Assembly (NCBI RefSeq): GCF_029623395.1 | Contig: NZ_JAPYKK010000006.1 | Span: forward strand, 1-64,000 | DNA: 64,000 nt | From: Sphingomonas echinoides | Lineage (GTDB): Bacteria; Pseudomonadota; Alphaproteobacteria; Sphingomonadales; Sphingomonadaceae | Direction of reading: 5' to 3' | Shown: one piece after another, positions 42,518 to 51,349 of the stretch | Numbering within the stretch: position 1 is the stretch's first letter | How the letters are laid out: each line of letters starts with the position of its first letter | Program-made: the position numbers and the translations under genes | The notes under the pieces: generated by a model | The model's database searches: none | Told to the model about the DNA's origin: nothing | The model's input: only the letters and a program-made list of their open reading frames with translations

Positions 42518-43470
42518 GCGACACACCCGTCCTTTCCCCGCACGTCCCCGTGCTGCTCCACGAAGTGATCGACGCGCTCGCCATTGCCCCCGGCGAGACT
42601 CATGTCGACGCGACCTTCGGCGCTGGCGGCTACACCCGCGCAATGCTGGCGCAGGGCGCGCGCGTCATTGCGTTCGACCGTGACCCGGACGCGATCGCTG
42701 CCGGTGCAGCGCTGGTCGATACGTCCGATGGCGCGTTGATGCTCGTGCCTGCGACCTTCTCCGCGCTGGAAGCCGAGCTCGCCGCGCGGGATGCCGTGCC
42801 GGTGGCGGGCGTCACGTTGGATATCGGCGTATCCTCGATGCAGCTTGATCAGGCCGAGCGGGGGTTCAGCTTCCAGTCCGACGGTCCGCTCGACATGCGG
42901 ATGAGCCAGGAGGGCGAAAGTGCCGCGGACTTCGTCAACATGGCGGACGAATCCGCGATTGCCGACGTGCTCTATCAATATGGCGACGAGCCTCGTTCGC
43001 GGCGGGTCGCGCGTGCGATCGTCGCGGCGCGTCCGATCACGCGGACGAGCGAGCTCGCGCACATCGTTCGTCGGGCGCTAGGCTATAAGGCGCACGACAA
43101 GAAGGACCCGGCGACGCGGACCTTTCAGGCCATCCGCATCCATATCAATCGCGAATTGGGCGAGCTGGCGGACGTCCTTGCCGCTGCAGAGCGCGTTCTG
43201 GCCCCAGGAGGGCGGCTCGCGGTCGTGACGTTCCACAGCCTCGAGGACCGGATGGTCAAGCGCTTCCTGCGGGAGCGGTCGGGCGGGCTTCCCTCCGGAT
43301 CGCGACATTTGCCCGAGGTGGCCGCGAAGCACCAACCCAGTTTCGAGCAGGTCGGGCGCGGTGTGCGCCCCAGCGAAGACGAGATCGCGCGGAACCCGCG
43401 CGCACGATCAGCCACATTGCGGACGGCACGACGTACCGGTGCCACCGCCTGGACGGAAGGGGCGTTGTAA
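42514..43470 (+). CDS. rsmH: 16S rRNA (cytosine(1402)-N4)-methyltransferase
   Basis: This 318-residue SAM enzyme methylates C1402 in the ribosomal decoding centre. [15 protein letters not shown] and the SAM loop [16 protein letters not shown] near residue 33 start the Rossmann fold. [20 protein letters not shown] follows, then DGPLDMRM, and [18 protein letters not shown] near residue 250 is diagnostic. GTG 42514 overlaps mraZ's stop (GTGA). rsmH is the second gene of most dcw clusters. Confidence 0.97.
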   Translation: MSDTPVLSPHVPVLLHEVIDALAIAPGETHVDATFGAGGYTRAMLAQGARVIAFDRDPDAIAAGAALVDTSDGALMLVPATFSALEAELAARDAVPVAGVTLDIGVSSMQLDQAERGFSFQSDGPLDMRMSQEGESAADFVNMADESAIADVLYQYGDEPRSRRVARAIVAARPITRTSELAHIVRRALGYKAHDKKDPATRTFQAIRIHINRELGELADVLAAAERVLAPGGRLAVVTFHSLEDRMVKRFLRERSGGLPSGSRHLPEVAAKHQPSFEQVGRGVRPSEDEIARNPRARSATLRTARRTGATAWTEGAL

Positions 43471-44129
43471 TGCTTGGGCTGGCTTGGAAGAGTCTGGGAT
43501 GGTTCCTGGCGAGCGTCGCCGTGGCGCTCGGCTTCCTGCTCGTGCCGTTGCAGGTCGCCGCCGAGCGCAAGAAGCTCGATCGCACCGTCGTGGAAATCGC
43601 GCGCGCACAGCGCGAGATCCGCGCGCTGGAGACCGAGTTCGACACGCGCGCCAACCTCGCCCAGCTCGACAAGTGGAACGCGGAGAAGCTCGGTCTGGTC
43701 GCGCCGTCGGCGGGGCAGTTCGTCGTCGACGAGGCCGCGCTCGCCGCGCTTGAGCCAAGCATGCCCAACGGTCCGCAACTTGCCTCGTTCAAGCCGCTGG
43801 CGCCGCTGCCGGTAACGGACGCAGTGACGGGTGCCGCACCTGCTGCGGCCGTTGCTTCAGGAGCGGTGGCCGTCGCGGCGTTGTCTCCCAAGGTTGCGCC
43901 AATTTCAGCGCCCGTGGCGCACGCTCAGACGGCAGTCACCCCGGCACCGGTTTCGGCACGTGCCAAATCTGTTCGGGAGGCAGCGCCGGTCGGACGCACC
44001 GCGATGGCGTCGGCGGCACCTGTCAAGCAGCGCGCGGCGGTTGCGATGCTCGATCGCGCCTTGCTCGACGACAGCATGTTGGGCGACTTGCGCAGTGGTG
44101 CCCGCGCCGAAATCCGTTCGCGGAAGTGA
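43470..44129 (+). CDS. ftsL: Cell division protein FtsL (long form)
   Basis: This bitopic divisome protein is 219 aa, nearly twice the E. coli length. A transmembrane helix (LGWFLASVAVALGFLLVPLQ) precedes a coiled-coil-like region (~33–75, EIARAQREIRALETEFDTRA). The remaining ~130 residues are an Ala/Pro/Val-rich, poorly structured tail. FtsL links FtsQ and FtsB to FtsW–FtsI. Its ATG overlaps the rsmH stop by one base and its stop overlaps the ftsI GTG. Confidence 0.85.
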   Translation: MLGLAWKSLGWFLASVAVALGFLLVPLQVAAERKKLDRTVVEIARAQREIRALETEFDTRANLAQLDKWNAEKLGLVAPSAGQFVVDEAALAALEPSMPNGPQLASFKPLAPLPVTDAVTGAAPAAAVASGAVAVAALSPKVAPISAPVAHAQTAVTPAPVSARAKSVREAAPVGRTAMASAAPVKQRAAVAMLDRALLDDSMLGDLRSGARAEIRSRK

Positions 44130-45856
44130 CGACCTTCGTCGCCCGGCCAGTCCCCGCGCGACGGGGTAGCGATCAGCGCCATGCGCTGGTCGCGGTCGCG
44201 CATGTCCGGTTGATGATGCTGATGCTGTTGATCATGGCGGGGTTCCTGCTCGTGATCGGACGGATTGCGTTGCTTGGGATCCTGGGGTCGCCCGCCGGTG
44301 CGGCGAATCTGGCGGTCAATCCGCAAGTGCGCGGTGATATCCTGGATCGTAACGGCCAGCCGCTGGCGCGCACGATCGACGCCTGGACGATCGGCGTCCG
44401 ACCACCGCAAGTCATCGGCGATCGCCAGGCGCTGGCGGACGGACTGGCCCGCATCATGCCGGGCCATGACGCCAACTGGTATTTCCAGAAGTTGACGATG
44501 CGCGCGAAGTTTACCTACCTGGAAAAGCATGCGTCGCCCGACATGGTGAACCAGGTTCATGCGCTCGGCGAGCCGGGCCTCGTTTTCGCGCGTGAGCCCG
44601 AGCGGTTGTATCCGCAATCGACGATGGCGGCGCATGTGCTCGGGTACATCGGACCGACCGCGACCGACGCGCACATTGCTGGCCGGGCGGGCATCGAGCG
44701 CGCATTCGACGAACGACTGAGCGACCCGCGCCGTCGTGGCGAGCCGATCTCGCTGTCGATCGACGCGCGGGTGCAGGCCGCGATGGAAAGCGAACTCGGC
44801 CGCGCGATGAACAACTTCAAAGCGAAGGCGGCGACGGGCGTGGTACTCGACGTGCATACCGGCGAGATTATCTCGATGGTGTCGTTGCCCGTCTACAATC
44901 CCAACAAGATCGGCGGCACGAGCAGTGATTCGCTGCGGAACAACGTGACGCAGTCGGTCTACGAGCTCGGATCGACCTTCAAGCCGATCGCGATCGCGGC
45001 GGCGATCAACGACGGTGTCATCACCGACATGACACGCCGGTTCGATGCAACCAAGCCGCTCAAGGTCGGCCGGTTCACGATCCACGACGATCGCGGCGAT
45101 CCAAAGCGCTGGCTCAACATTCCGGAGACGCTCGTCTACTCGTCGAACGTTGTGACCGCGCAGATTGCGGACAGGATGGGCAAGGACCGGATGGCGGCGA
45201 TGTTCACTGCGCTCGGGTTCGGCGAACGCCCTGCGACCGAATTGCGCGAACGCGCCGGGCCGATCTGGCCGCGCTACTGGGGCCGGACGACGGTGATGAC
45301 GACCGCTTACGGGCATGGCATCGCGGTGACGCCGCTCCATCTCGCGAACGCTTATGCCACGCTCGTTAACGGCGGGATCTACCGTCCGACGACGCTGCTC
45401 AAGGTCGCGCCCGGGGCTGCCCCCAAGGGCCGTCGCGTGCTGACCGAGGCAACCAGCGCGCGGATGCGGCAGTTGCTGCGGCTGGTCGTGCTGCTGGGAA
45501 CCGGGCGAAAGGGCGATGCCGTGGGCTATCGGGTCGGCGGCAAGACCGGGACCGGCGAGATCGCGGGCGCGGGCGGCTATTCGCGGAGCAAGAACGTATC
45601 GACCTTTGCGGCGGCGTTCCCAATGGATGCGCCGCGCTATGTCGTCGTCGCGATGCTCGATTCGCCCAACGGGACCAAGGAAACCTTCGGCCTGACCACC
45701 GCCGCATGGAATGCCGCACCGGTTGTCGGACGGGTCATCTCGCGGACTGGGGCGCTGCTGGGGGTGACACCCGACGCTACACGCGACATCGATGTATCCC
45801 AGCTCTTGCCGCTGGTATGGACCGGCGAGAAGAAACCTGCCGCAACCGCAGAATGA
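44126..45856 (+). CDS. ftsI: Septal peptidoglycan transpeptidase FtsI (PBP3)
   Basis: This 576-residue class B penicillin-binding protein cross-links septal peptidoglycan. A single N-terminal helix (LMMLMLLIMAGFLLVIGRIA) anchors it. The pedestal includes RGDILDRNGQPLART. The catalytic motifs are STFK (Ser283, Lys286), SSN (339–341) and KTGT (473–476). GTG 44126 overlaps ftsL. It partners with FtsW encoded downstream. Confidence 0.96.
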   Translation: MTTFVARPVPARRGSDQRHALVAVAHVRLMMLMLLIMAGFLLVIGRIALLGILGSPAGAANLAVNPQVRGDILDRNGQPLARTIDAWTIGVRPPQVIGDRQALADGLARIMPGHDANWYFQKLTMRAKFTYLEKHASPDMVNQVHALGEPGLVFAREPERLYPQSTMAAHVLGYIGPTATDAHIAGRAGIERAFDERLSDPRRRGEPISLSIDARVQAAMESELGRAMNNFKAKAATGVVLDVHTGEIISMVSLPVYNPNKIGGTSSDSLRNNVTQSVYELGSTFKPIAIAAAINDGVITDMTRRFDATKPLKVGRFTIHDDRGDPKRWLNIPETLVYSSNVVTAQIADRMGKDRMAAMFTALGFGERPATELRERAGPIWPRYWGRTTVMTTAYGHGIAVTPLHLANAYATLVNGGIYRPTTLLKVAPGAAPKGRRVLTEATSARMRQLLRLVVLLGTGRKGDAVGYRVGGKTGTGEIAGAGGYSRSKNVSTFAAAFPMDAPRYVVVAMLDSPNGTKETFGLTTAAWNAAPVVGRVISRTGALLGVTPDATRDIDVSQLLPLVWTGEKKPAATAE

Positions 45857-45866
45857 AGGATTTGCC

Positions 45867-47294
45867 GTGAAATTGGGTGCGCTGACCGGCGGAAACGAAA
45901 GCGCCACGGTAAGCGGCTTCGCGATCGATCACCGCAAGGTCGCACCGGGAACGGTGTTCGGTGCGTTCCAGGGCGCGGCCGTCAACGGTGAAGACTATAT
46001 CACGGCCGCGGTGGCGGGTGGCGCGGTCGCCGTCGTGGCGCGACCCGAGGCGATGGTGGTCGGGGCCGTGCATATCGCTGACGCGAATCCGCGCCGTGCG
46101 TTCGCGCGTCTCGCCGCACGGTATTTCGCGCCGTTTCCCAAAGTCGCGGTCGCGGTCACCGGGACCAACGGCAAGACGTCAACCGTCGAGATGGTCCGGC
46201 AATTGTGGCGCATGGTCGGGTATCACGCCGCTTCGATCGGGACGCTGGGGGTGACCACCGGGGACGACCGGGTCTCAACCGGGCTGACGACTCCGGACGT
46301 GGTGACCTTCCTGTCGAACGTCGCGGGTCTTGCGCGCGAGGGCGTGAGTCACGTCGCATTCGAGGCATCGAGCCACGGCCTGTCGCAATATCGCACCGAA
46401 GGGCTCGCGGTGCGCGCGGCCGCTTTCACCAACCTCAGCCGGGATCATCTCGATTATCACGGGACGATGGCGGCATACCTTGAGGCGAAGCTGCGGCTGT
46501 TCTCTGAAGTGCTGGCCGACGATGGCACGGCGGTGCTGTGGGCGGATGACGCCGCCGCTGCGCAGGTTGCCGCCGCGGCACGCGAGCGCGGCATCACCGT
46601 TGCGTCGGTCGGGACGACCGGCGAGCGGCTTAAGCTGGTGAAGCGGGTGCCGAGCTTGCTCGGTCAGGCGCTGACGATCGAAGCGGAGGGACGGACGCAC
46701 ACCATCACCTTGCCGTTGATCGGCGCGTATCAGGCGGCGAATGCGCTAACCGCCGCCGGCTTGGTGATTGCAACCGGCGGGGACGTTGCGGTGACGCTGG
46801 CCAACCTTGCGCGGCTTCAGCCGGTGCGCGGGCGGCTCGAACGCGCGGTGATCGCCGCGAGCGGTGCGCCGGTCTATGTCGATTACGCGCATACCCCCGA
46901 CGCGCTCGAGGCAGCGATCGCTGCGCTGAAACCCCATGCGGGCGGGCGGCTGATCGTCGTCATCGGCGCGGGCGGCGACCGCGACCAGGGCAAGCGCGCA
47001 GAAATGGGGCGGATTGCGGCGGAACAGGCCGATCACGTCATCGTCACCGACGACAATCCACGGAGCGAGGATCCGGCGAGCATTCGCGCGATGATCCTGG
47101 CGAGTGCACCCGACGCGATCGAGATCGCCTCCCGCCGCGACGCGATCGGCGCGGCGATCGCTGCGGCGGGACCGCAGGATATCGTGCTGATCGCGGGCAA
47201 GGGCCACGAACAGGGGCAGATCGTCGGGGATCTCGTACTCCCCTTCGACGACGTCAGCGTCGCGCGCGAAATGGCGCAGGAGGCGCGGGTATGA
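45867..47294 (+). CDS. murE: UDP-MurNAc-Ala-Glu:meso-diaminopimelate ligase
   Basis: This 475-residue Mur ligase adds the third stem-peptide residue. The ATP loop is AVTGTNGKTSTVEMVRQLW near residue 95, and AFEASSHGLSQYRTEGL follows. DDNPRSEDP near residue 395 contains the DNPR motif typical of enzymes adding meso-diaminopimelate rather than lysine. I start at GTG 45867 (VKLGALTGGNES), ten nt after ftsI. The stop overlaps murF (ATGA). Confidence 0.96.
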   Translation: MKLGALTGGNESATVSGFAIDHRKVAPGTVFGAFQGAAVNGEDYITAAVAGGAVAVVARPEAMVVGAVHIADANPRRAFARLAARYFAPFPKVAVAVTGTNGKTSTVEMVRQLWRMVGYHAASIGTLGVTTGDDRVSTGLTTPDVVTFLSNVAGLAREGVSHVAFEASSHGLSQYRTEGLAVRAAAFTNLSRDHLDYHGTMAAYLEAKLRLFSEVLADDGTAVLWADDAAAAQVAAAARERGITVASVGTTGERLKLVKRVPSLLGQALTIEAEGRTHTITLPLIGAYQAANALTAAGLVIATGGDVAVTLANLARLQPVRGRLERAVIAASGAPVYVDYAHTPDALEAAIAALKPHAGGRLIVVIGAGGDRDQGKRAEMGRIAAEQADHVIVTDDNPRSEDPASIRAMILASAPDAIEIASRRDAIGAAIAAAGPQDIVLIAGKGHEQGQIVGDLVLPFDDVSVAREMAQEARV

Positions 47295-48667
47295 CCAAGC
47301 CGCTCTGGACCGCTGCGGACATTGCCGCCGCGACGGGGGGCACTGCCTCCACCGACTTCGCCGCAACGGGCGTCGCGTTCGATTCGCGCGAGATCGGCGC
47401 GGGTGACCTGTTCATCGCGATGAAGGGCGAATTCAGCGACGGGCATCGGTTCCTCGATACGACCTTTGCTCAAGGTGCCGCGGGGGCGCTCGTGTCGCAG
47501 CCGACACCGCATCCCCACGTGCTGGTCGCCGATACGACGCTGGCGCTAGACGCGCTGGCGCGCGCGGCGCGGGCGCGGACTGCGGCGAAGATCATCGGCG
47601 TCACCGGATCGGTCGGCAAGACCGGGACGAAGGAAGCGCTGTTTGCGGCGCTCGATCGTGGCGCGCCCGATGCGGCGCATCGCTCGGTCAAGAGCTACAA
47701 CAACCATACCGGCGTTCCGCTCAGTCTTGCGCGGATGCCCGCTAAGACGCGCTTCGGCGTGTTCGAGATGGGGATGAACCATGCGGGTGAACTCGCGCAA
47801 CTGACGCAACTCGTCCGTCCGCACGTCGCGATCGTCACCACAATCGCCCCCGCGCACACCGAATTCTTCCCGAACGAGGAAGCGATCGCGGACGCCAAGG
47901 GCGAGATTTTCGCGGGGCTGGAGCCCGGCGGCGTCGCGATCGTGCCGTATGACAGCCGCCACCGCGATCGACTGATCGCCGCCGCCACGCCATATGCCGC
48001 GCGAATCGTGACGTTCGGTCTGGACAAGACCGCGGACGTCCATGCGATGGAAACGATGCGGACCGCGCGTGGGACGTTCGTGACCGCCCGGGTGGGTGAG
48101 CGCGAACTGAGCTTCACCATGGGGCAGGCCGGGATGCACTGGGTGTCCAACGGCCTTGCGGTGCTCGCCGCAGTCGACGCGGTCGGCGGCGATCTTGCAC
48201 TGGCTGGGCTGGCGCTGGCGGAGATGGGCGGGCTCGCCGGTCGCGGCGCGCGCTTCACCGTCGGGGTCACCGGGGGCAGCGCAATGGTGATCGACGAAAG
48301 CTACAACGCCAATCCGGCGTCGATGCGCGCGACGCTTGCAGTGCTGGCGGCGGAGAAGGGCGTGCGCCGATTCGTCGTGCTCGGGGAGATGCGCGAGCTG
48401 GGAGAGGACAGCGATTCCTACCACGCGGCGCTCGCCGAGCCGATCCTTGCGGCGGGGGTCGAAGCGGGCATTCTCGTCGGTGAACGCATTGCGCCGCTGG
48501 CGAACGCGCTTGAGGGCAAGGGCGATTTCGTCCATGTCGCGGACGCCGCCGCAGCGCGTGCCGCCCTTTCCGCGATGATGGGGGCGGGGGATGCGGTGCT
48601 CATCAAGGGATCGAACGGCGTAGGGTTGGCGGCGGTTGTCGCAAGCCTGCGGAGCGGGATACAGTAA
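47291..48667 (+). CDS. murF: UDP-MurNAc-tripeptide:D-Ala-D-Ala ligase
   Basis: This 458-residue enzyme attaches D-Ala-D-Ala to complete the pentapeptide. The ATP loop is [20 protein letters not shown] near residue 98. [20 protein letters not shown] near residue 135 and [20 protein letters not shown] near residue 334 are family signatures. ATG 47291 overlaps murE and the stop shares a base with mraY's ATG (TAATG). Confidence 0.96.
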   Translation: MTKPLWTAADIAAATGGTASTDFAATGVAFDSREIGAGDLFIAMKGEFSDGHRFLDTTFAQGAAGALVSQPTPHPHVLVADTTLALDALARAARARTAAKIIGVTGSVGKTGTKEALFAALDRGAPDAAHRSVKSYNNHTGVPLSLARMPAKTRFGVFEMGMNHAGELAQLTQLVRPHVAIVTTIAPAHTEFFPNEEAIADAKGEIFAGLEPGGVAIVPYDSRHRDRLIAAATPYAARIVTFGLDKTADVHAMETMRTARGTFVTARVGERELSFTMGQAGMHWVSNGLAVLAAVDAVGGDLALAGLALAEMGGLAGRGARFTVGVTGGSAMVIDESYNANPASMRATLAVLAAEKGVRRFVVLGEMRELGEDSDSYHAALAEPILAAGVEAGILVGERIAPLANALEGKGDFVHVADAAAARAALSAMMGAGDAVLIKGSNGVGLAAVVASLRSGIQ

Positions 48668-49737
48668 TGCTCTATTTCATCGCCGAATATCTGGGATTTC
48701 CGGGGGGGCTGAACCTCTTCCGCTATCTCTCGTTCCGCACCGGCGGCGCGGTGGCGACGTCGCTGTTCCTCGGGCTGTTGATCGGTCCGCGGTTCATCGG
48801 CTGGCTTCGGGTGCGGCAGGGCAAGGGACAGCCGATTCGGCTGGATGGCCCGCAATCGCATTTGTCGAAGCGCGGCACGCCGACGATGGGCGGGCTGATG
48901 ATCCTGACCAGCTTGGTTATCTCGAGCCTGCTGTGGATGGACTTGTCCAATCCGTTCGTCTGGGCGTGCACCTTCGTGACGCTTGGGTTCGGCGCGATCG
49001 GATTCCTCGACGACTATGACAAGGTCCGCAAGGCGAGCACCGCGGGCGTCTCGAGCAAGCTGCGGCTGCTCGGCGAATTCGCGATCGCGCTCGTTGCGAG
49101 CGCGATCATCGTTCAGCAGAACGGGACGCATCTGTATCTGCCGTTCTACACCGGGCCGGTGATCCAGCTCGGGTGGTTCTACATCATCTTCGCGGCTTTC
49201 ACGATCGTCGCGTTCGGCAATGCGGTGAACCTCACCGATGGGCTGGACGGGCTGGCGACGATGCCGGTGATCATCGCGAGCGTCGCGTTCATGCTGATCG
49301 TGTATCTGGCGGGCAACCTCAAGTTCGCGACCTATCTCGGGATTCCGCATGTGCCGCATGCGGGCGATCTGGCGATCTTCTGTGGTGGGATCGTGGGGGC
49401 GGGGCTTGCCTTCCTGTGGTTCAATGCGCCGCCGGCTGCGGTATTCATGGGTGATACCGGGAGCCTTGCGCTCGGCGGCGCGCTGGGGGCGATCTCGGTC
49501 GTCGCGCATCACGAGATCGTGCTCGGGATCATCGGCGGTCTGTTCGTGGTCGAGGCGGTGAGCGTCATCGTCCAGGTGTTCTGGTACAAGCGCACCGGGC
49601 GCCGGGTGTTCAAGATGGCGCCGATTCACCACCATTTCGAGCAGCTCGGCTGGAGCGAACCGACCGTCGTGATCCGTTTCTGGATCATTGCGTTGGTGCT
49701 GGCGCTAGCGGGTCTTTCGACGTTGAAGTTGCGGTGA
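48667..49737 (+). CDS. mraY: Phospho-MurNAc-pentapeptide translocase
   Basis: This 356-residue polytopic enzyme transfers phospho-MurNAc-pentapeptide to undecaprenyl phosphate, making lipid [21 protein letters not shown] near residue 70, the DDYDK aspartates in [14 protein letters not shown] near 115, and [18 protein letters not shown] near 190 are active-site regions. The histidine-rich loop [20 protein letters not shown] is at the end. murD follows after a 163-nt gap occupied mostly by a palindromic repeat. Confidence 0.97.
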   Translation: MLYFIAEYLGFPGGLNLFRYLSFRTGGAVATSLFLGLLIGPRFIGWLRVRQGKGQPIRLDGPQSHLSKRGTPTMGGLMILTSLVISSLLWMDLSNPFVWACTFVTLGFGAIGFLDDYDKVRKASTAGVSSKLRLLGEFAIALVASAIIVQQNGTHLYLPFYTGPVIQLGWFYIIFAAFTIVAFGNAVNLTDGLDGLATMPVIIASVAFMLIVYLAGNLKFATYLGIPHVPHAGDLAIFCGGIVGAGLAFLWFNAPPAAVFMGDTGSLALGGALGAISVVAHHEIVLGIIGGLFVVEAVSVIVQVFWYKRTGRRVFKMAPIHHHFEQLGWSEPTVVIRFWIIALVLALAGLSTLKLR

Positions 49738-49775
49738 TCGGTTCCAGGGTCCTGAGCGGCGCGCGGCTTTTTCTT

Positions 49776-49880
49776 GAGCCCCTCCCCTTCAGGGGAGGGG
49801 TTGGGGTGGGGCTGTACCAGGCGCTGTTCTCGGTGAGACACGCCCCACCCCCAACCCCTCCCCTAAAGGGGAGGGGCTTT
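49776..49880. repeat. Palindromic repeat, copy 1 (upstream of murD)
   Basis: About 105 nt. Hairpin A is CCCCTCCCC-TTCA-GGGGAGGGG (49779–49800). The central stem TTGGGGTGGGGC (49801–49812) pairs with GCCCCACCCCCAA (49842–49854). Hairpin B is CCCCTCCCC-TAAA-GGGGAGGGG (49855–49876). The centre contains TGTACCAGGCGCTG. The same element recurs inside murD at 50053–50216. Confidence 0.9.
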
Positions 49881-49900
49881 ATTGAAATGGTGGCGCTGCG

Positions 49901-51349
49901 ATGATCGTTTCGCCAACTTGGGCTGGCAAGCGGTTTGCCGTGCTGGGGCTTGCGCGGTCGGGCGTGGCGAGCGTGCGTGCGCTGGTTGCGGGCGGGGCGG
50001 CGGTCGTCGCGTGGGATTCGGATGCGGGCAAGCGGGCGGCTCTTTCTTCTCTAGCCCCTCCCCTTCAGGGGAGGGGTTGGGGTGGGGCTGTACCAGGCGC
50101 TGGTCTCGGTGAGACTTCCCCCACCCCCAACCCAGTGTCAGGCCGGTCAGGCTCCCAGCCTGACCTGAATAGCCCGGGGGGCTATTCACCTGACACTCCT
50201 GAAGGGGAGGGGCTTTTGACGTTCGACGATCCGGAGACGTTCGACCTTGCGGGCTTCGACGGATTGGTAGTTTCCCCCGGCGTACCGCTCAACCGGCACC
50301 CCGTCGCAGCACGCGCACGCGCCGCGAACGTCCCCATTCTCGGCGACATCGAACTTTTCGCGCAGGCGCGCCCCGCGCTGCCGCGCCACAAGGTCGTCGG
50401 CATCACTGGCACCAACGGCAAGTCGACCACCACCGCGCTCATCCACCACATCCTGCAAACCGCGAAGGTCCCCAGCCTGATGGGCGGCAACATCGGCCTG
50501 CCGATCCTCGAACAGCAACCGCTGCCAGAAGGCGGCGTCTATGTGCTCGAACTGTCGAGTTACCAGATCGACCTGACGCAGAGCCTCGACTGCGACGTCG
50601 CGGTGCTGCTCAACATCACGCCCGATCACCTCGATCGCTACGACGGGTTCCAAGCCTATGCCGCATCCAAGGCCCGCCTGTTCGCGATGCAGTCGCCCGA
50701 GCACGCCGCGATCATAGGGATCGGTGACACCCCCTCCGCGCTGATCGCGCGCAGCCTGTCCGCGCGCGGCGAGCATCTTACCAAGATTGCACCCGGCGTG
50801 TGCATGGACCAGTCGCGCTGGCCGTCGCTGCAAGGCCCGCACAACGCACAGAATGCGCTCGCCGCGATCGCTGTTGCGCAAGAGCTGGGAGTGCCGGAAG
50901 CAGCCATCGATGCGGGGCTGCAGAGCTTCGCAGGACTGGCGCACCGGATGGAACGCATCCGCGTCCGAGACGGCGTGGCCTATGTCAACGACAGCAAGGC
51001 GACCAACCCCGAATCCACCGCGCCTGCGCTGGCGGCGTTCGGGCGGATTCACTGGATCCTTGGCGGGGAAGCGAAGTCGGACGACCTCGATGCCTGCGCC
51101 CCCCAGTTCGGCCATGTCGCCTGCGCTTATACCATCGGCAGAGCGGGGCCGCGGTTCGCCGCGATCCTTGCTGGCAAGGTGCCGGTCGAGCAGTGCGGGG
51201 ATCTCGCTACCGCAGTCGCCGCAGCCGCGCGCAGTGCCGCGCCGGGGGATACGGTGTTGCTGTCGCCCGCATGCGCTTCGTTCGATCAATTCCGTGATTT
51301 CGAAGATCGCGGCGCCCAATTCCGGACCCTGGTCGAGGCGCTCCAGTGA
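49901..51349 (+). CDS. murD: UDP-MurNAc-L-Ala:D-Glu ligase with in-frame repeat insertion
   Basis: MurD adds D-glutamate to UDP-MurNAc-L-Ala. The N-terminal GKRFAVLGLARSGVASVRAL binds the UDP moiety. The ATP loop GITGTNGKSTTTALIHHIL is near residue 166, and YVNDSKATNPESTAPAL near residue 364 is conserved. The 482-residue length exceeds the usual ~440–450. Residues ~51–106, between VVAWDSDAGKRAAL and TFDDPETFDLAGFDGLVVSP, are encoded by a palindromic repeat with a nested second repeat and look like low-complexity linker (PLQGRGWGG, SGSQPDLNSPGG). The frame stays open, so the protein is probably functional with an added loop. GTG of ftsW overlaps its stop. Confidence 0.95.
   Translation: MIVSPTWAGKRFAVLGLARSGVASVRALVAGGAAVVAWDSDAGKRAALSSLAPPLQGRGWGGAVPGAGLGETSPTPNPVSGRSGSQPDLNSPGGYSPDTPEGEGLLTFDDPETFDLAGFDGLVVSPGVPLNRHPVAARARAANVPILGDIELFAQARPALPRHKVVGITGTNGKSTTTALIHHILQTAKVPSLMGGNIGLPILEQQPLPEGGVYVLELSSYQIDLTQSLDCDVAVLLNITPDHLDRYDGFQAYAASKARLFAMQSPEHAAIIGIGDTPSALIARSLSARGEHLTKIAPGVCMDQSRWPSLQGPHNAQNALAAIAVAQELGVPEAAIDAGLQSFAGLAHRMERIRVRDGVAYVNDSKATNPESTAPALAAFGRIHWILGGEAKSDDLDACAPQFGHVACAYTIGRAGPRFAAILAGKVPVEQCGDLATAVAAAARSAAPGDTVLLSPACASFDQFRDFEDRGAQFRTLVEALQ
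50053..50216. repeat. Palindromic repeat, copy 2, inside murD
   Basis: About 164 nt, matching copy 1 at 49777–49880 almost base for base: hairpin A, TTGGGGTGGGGC and the TGTACCAGGCGCTG centre are identical. Hairpin B's left arm is interrupted by the 62-nt element at 50135–50196. It is read through in frame by murD. Confidence 0.9.
50135..50196. repeat. Nested 62-nt three-stem element
   Basis: Every base but two is accounted for by three perfect stems. Outer GTGTCAGG (50135–50142) pairs with CCTGACAC (50189–50196). Hairpin 1 is GGTCAGGCT-CCC-AGCCTGACC (50145–50165). Hairpin 2 is TGAATAGCCC-GGG-GGGCTATTCA (50166–50188). It sits inside the left arm of hairpin B of the outer repeat. Confidence 0.9.

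Noticed and set aside
43925..45907. 660-residue minus-strand frame opposite ftsI
   Set aside because: Arg/Asp-rich shadow of a clear penicillin-binding protein gene.
49776..50216. CRISPR array
   Set aside because: The repeats are long palindromes of ~104 nt in only two copies, with no regular spacers and no cas genes nearby.
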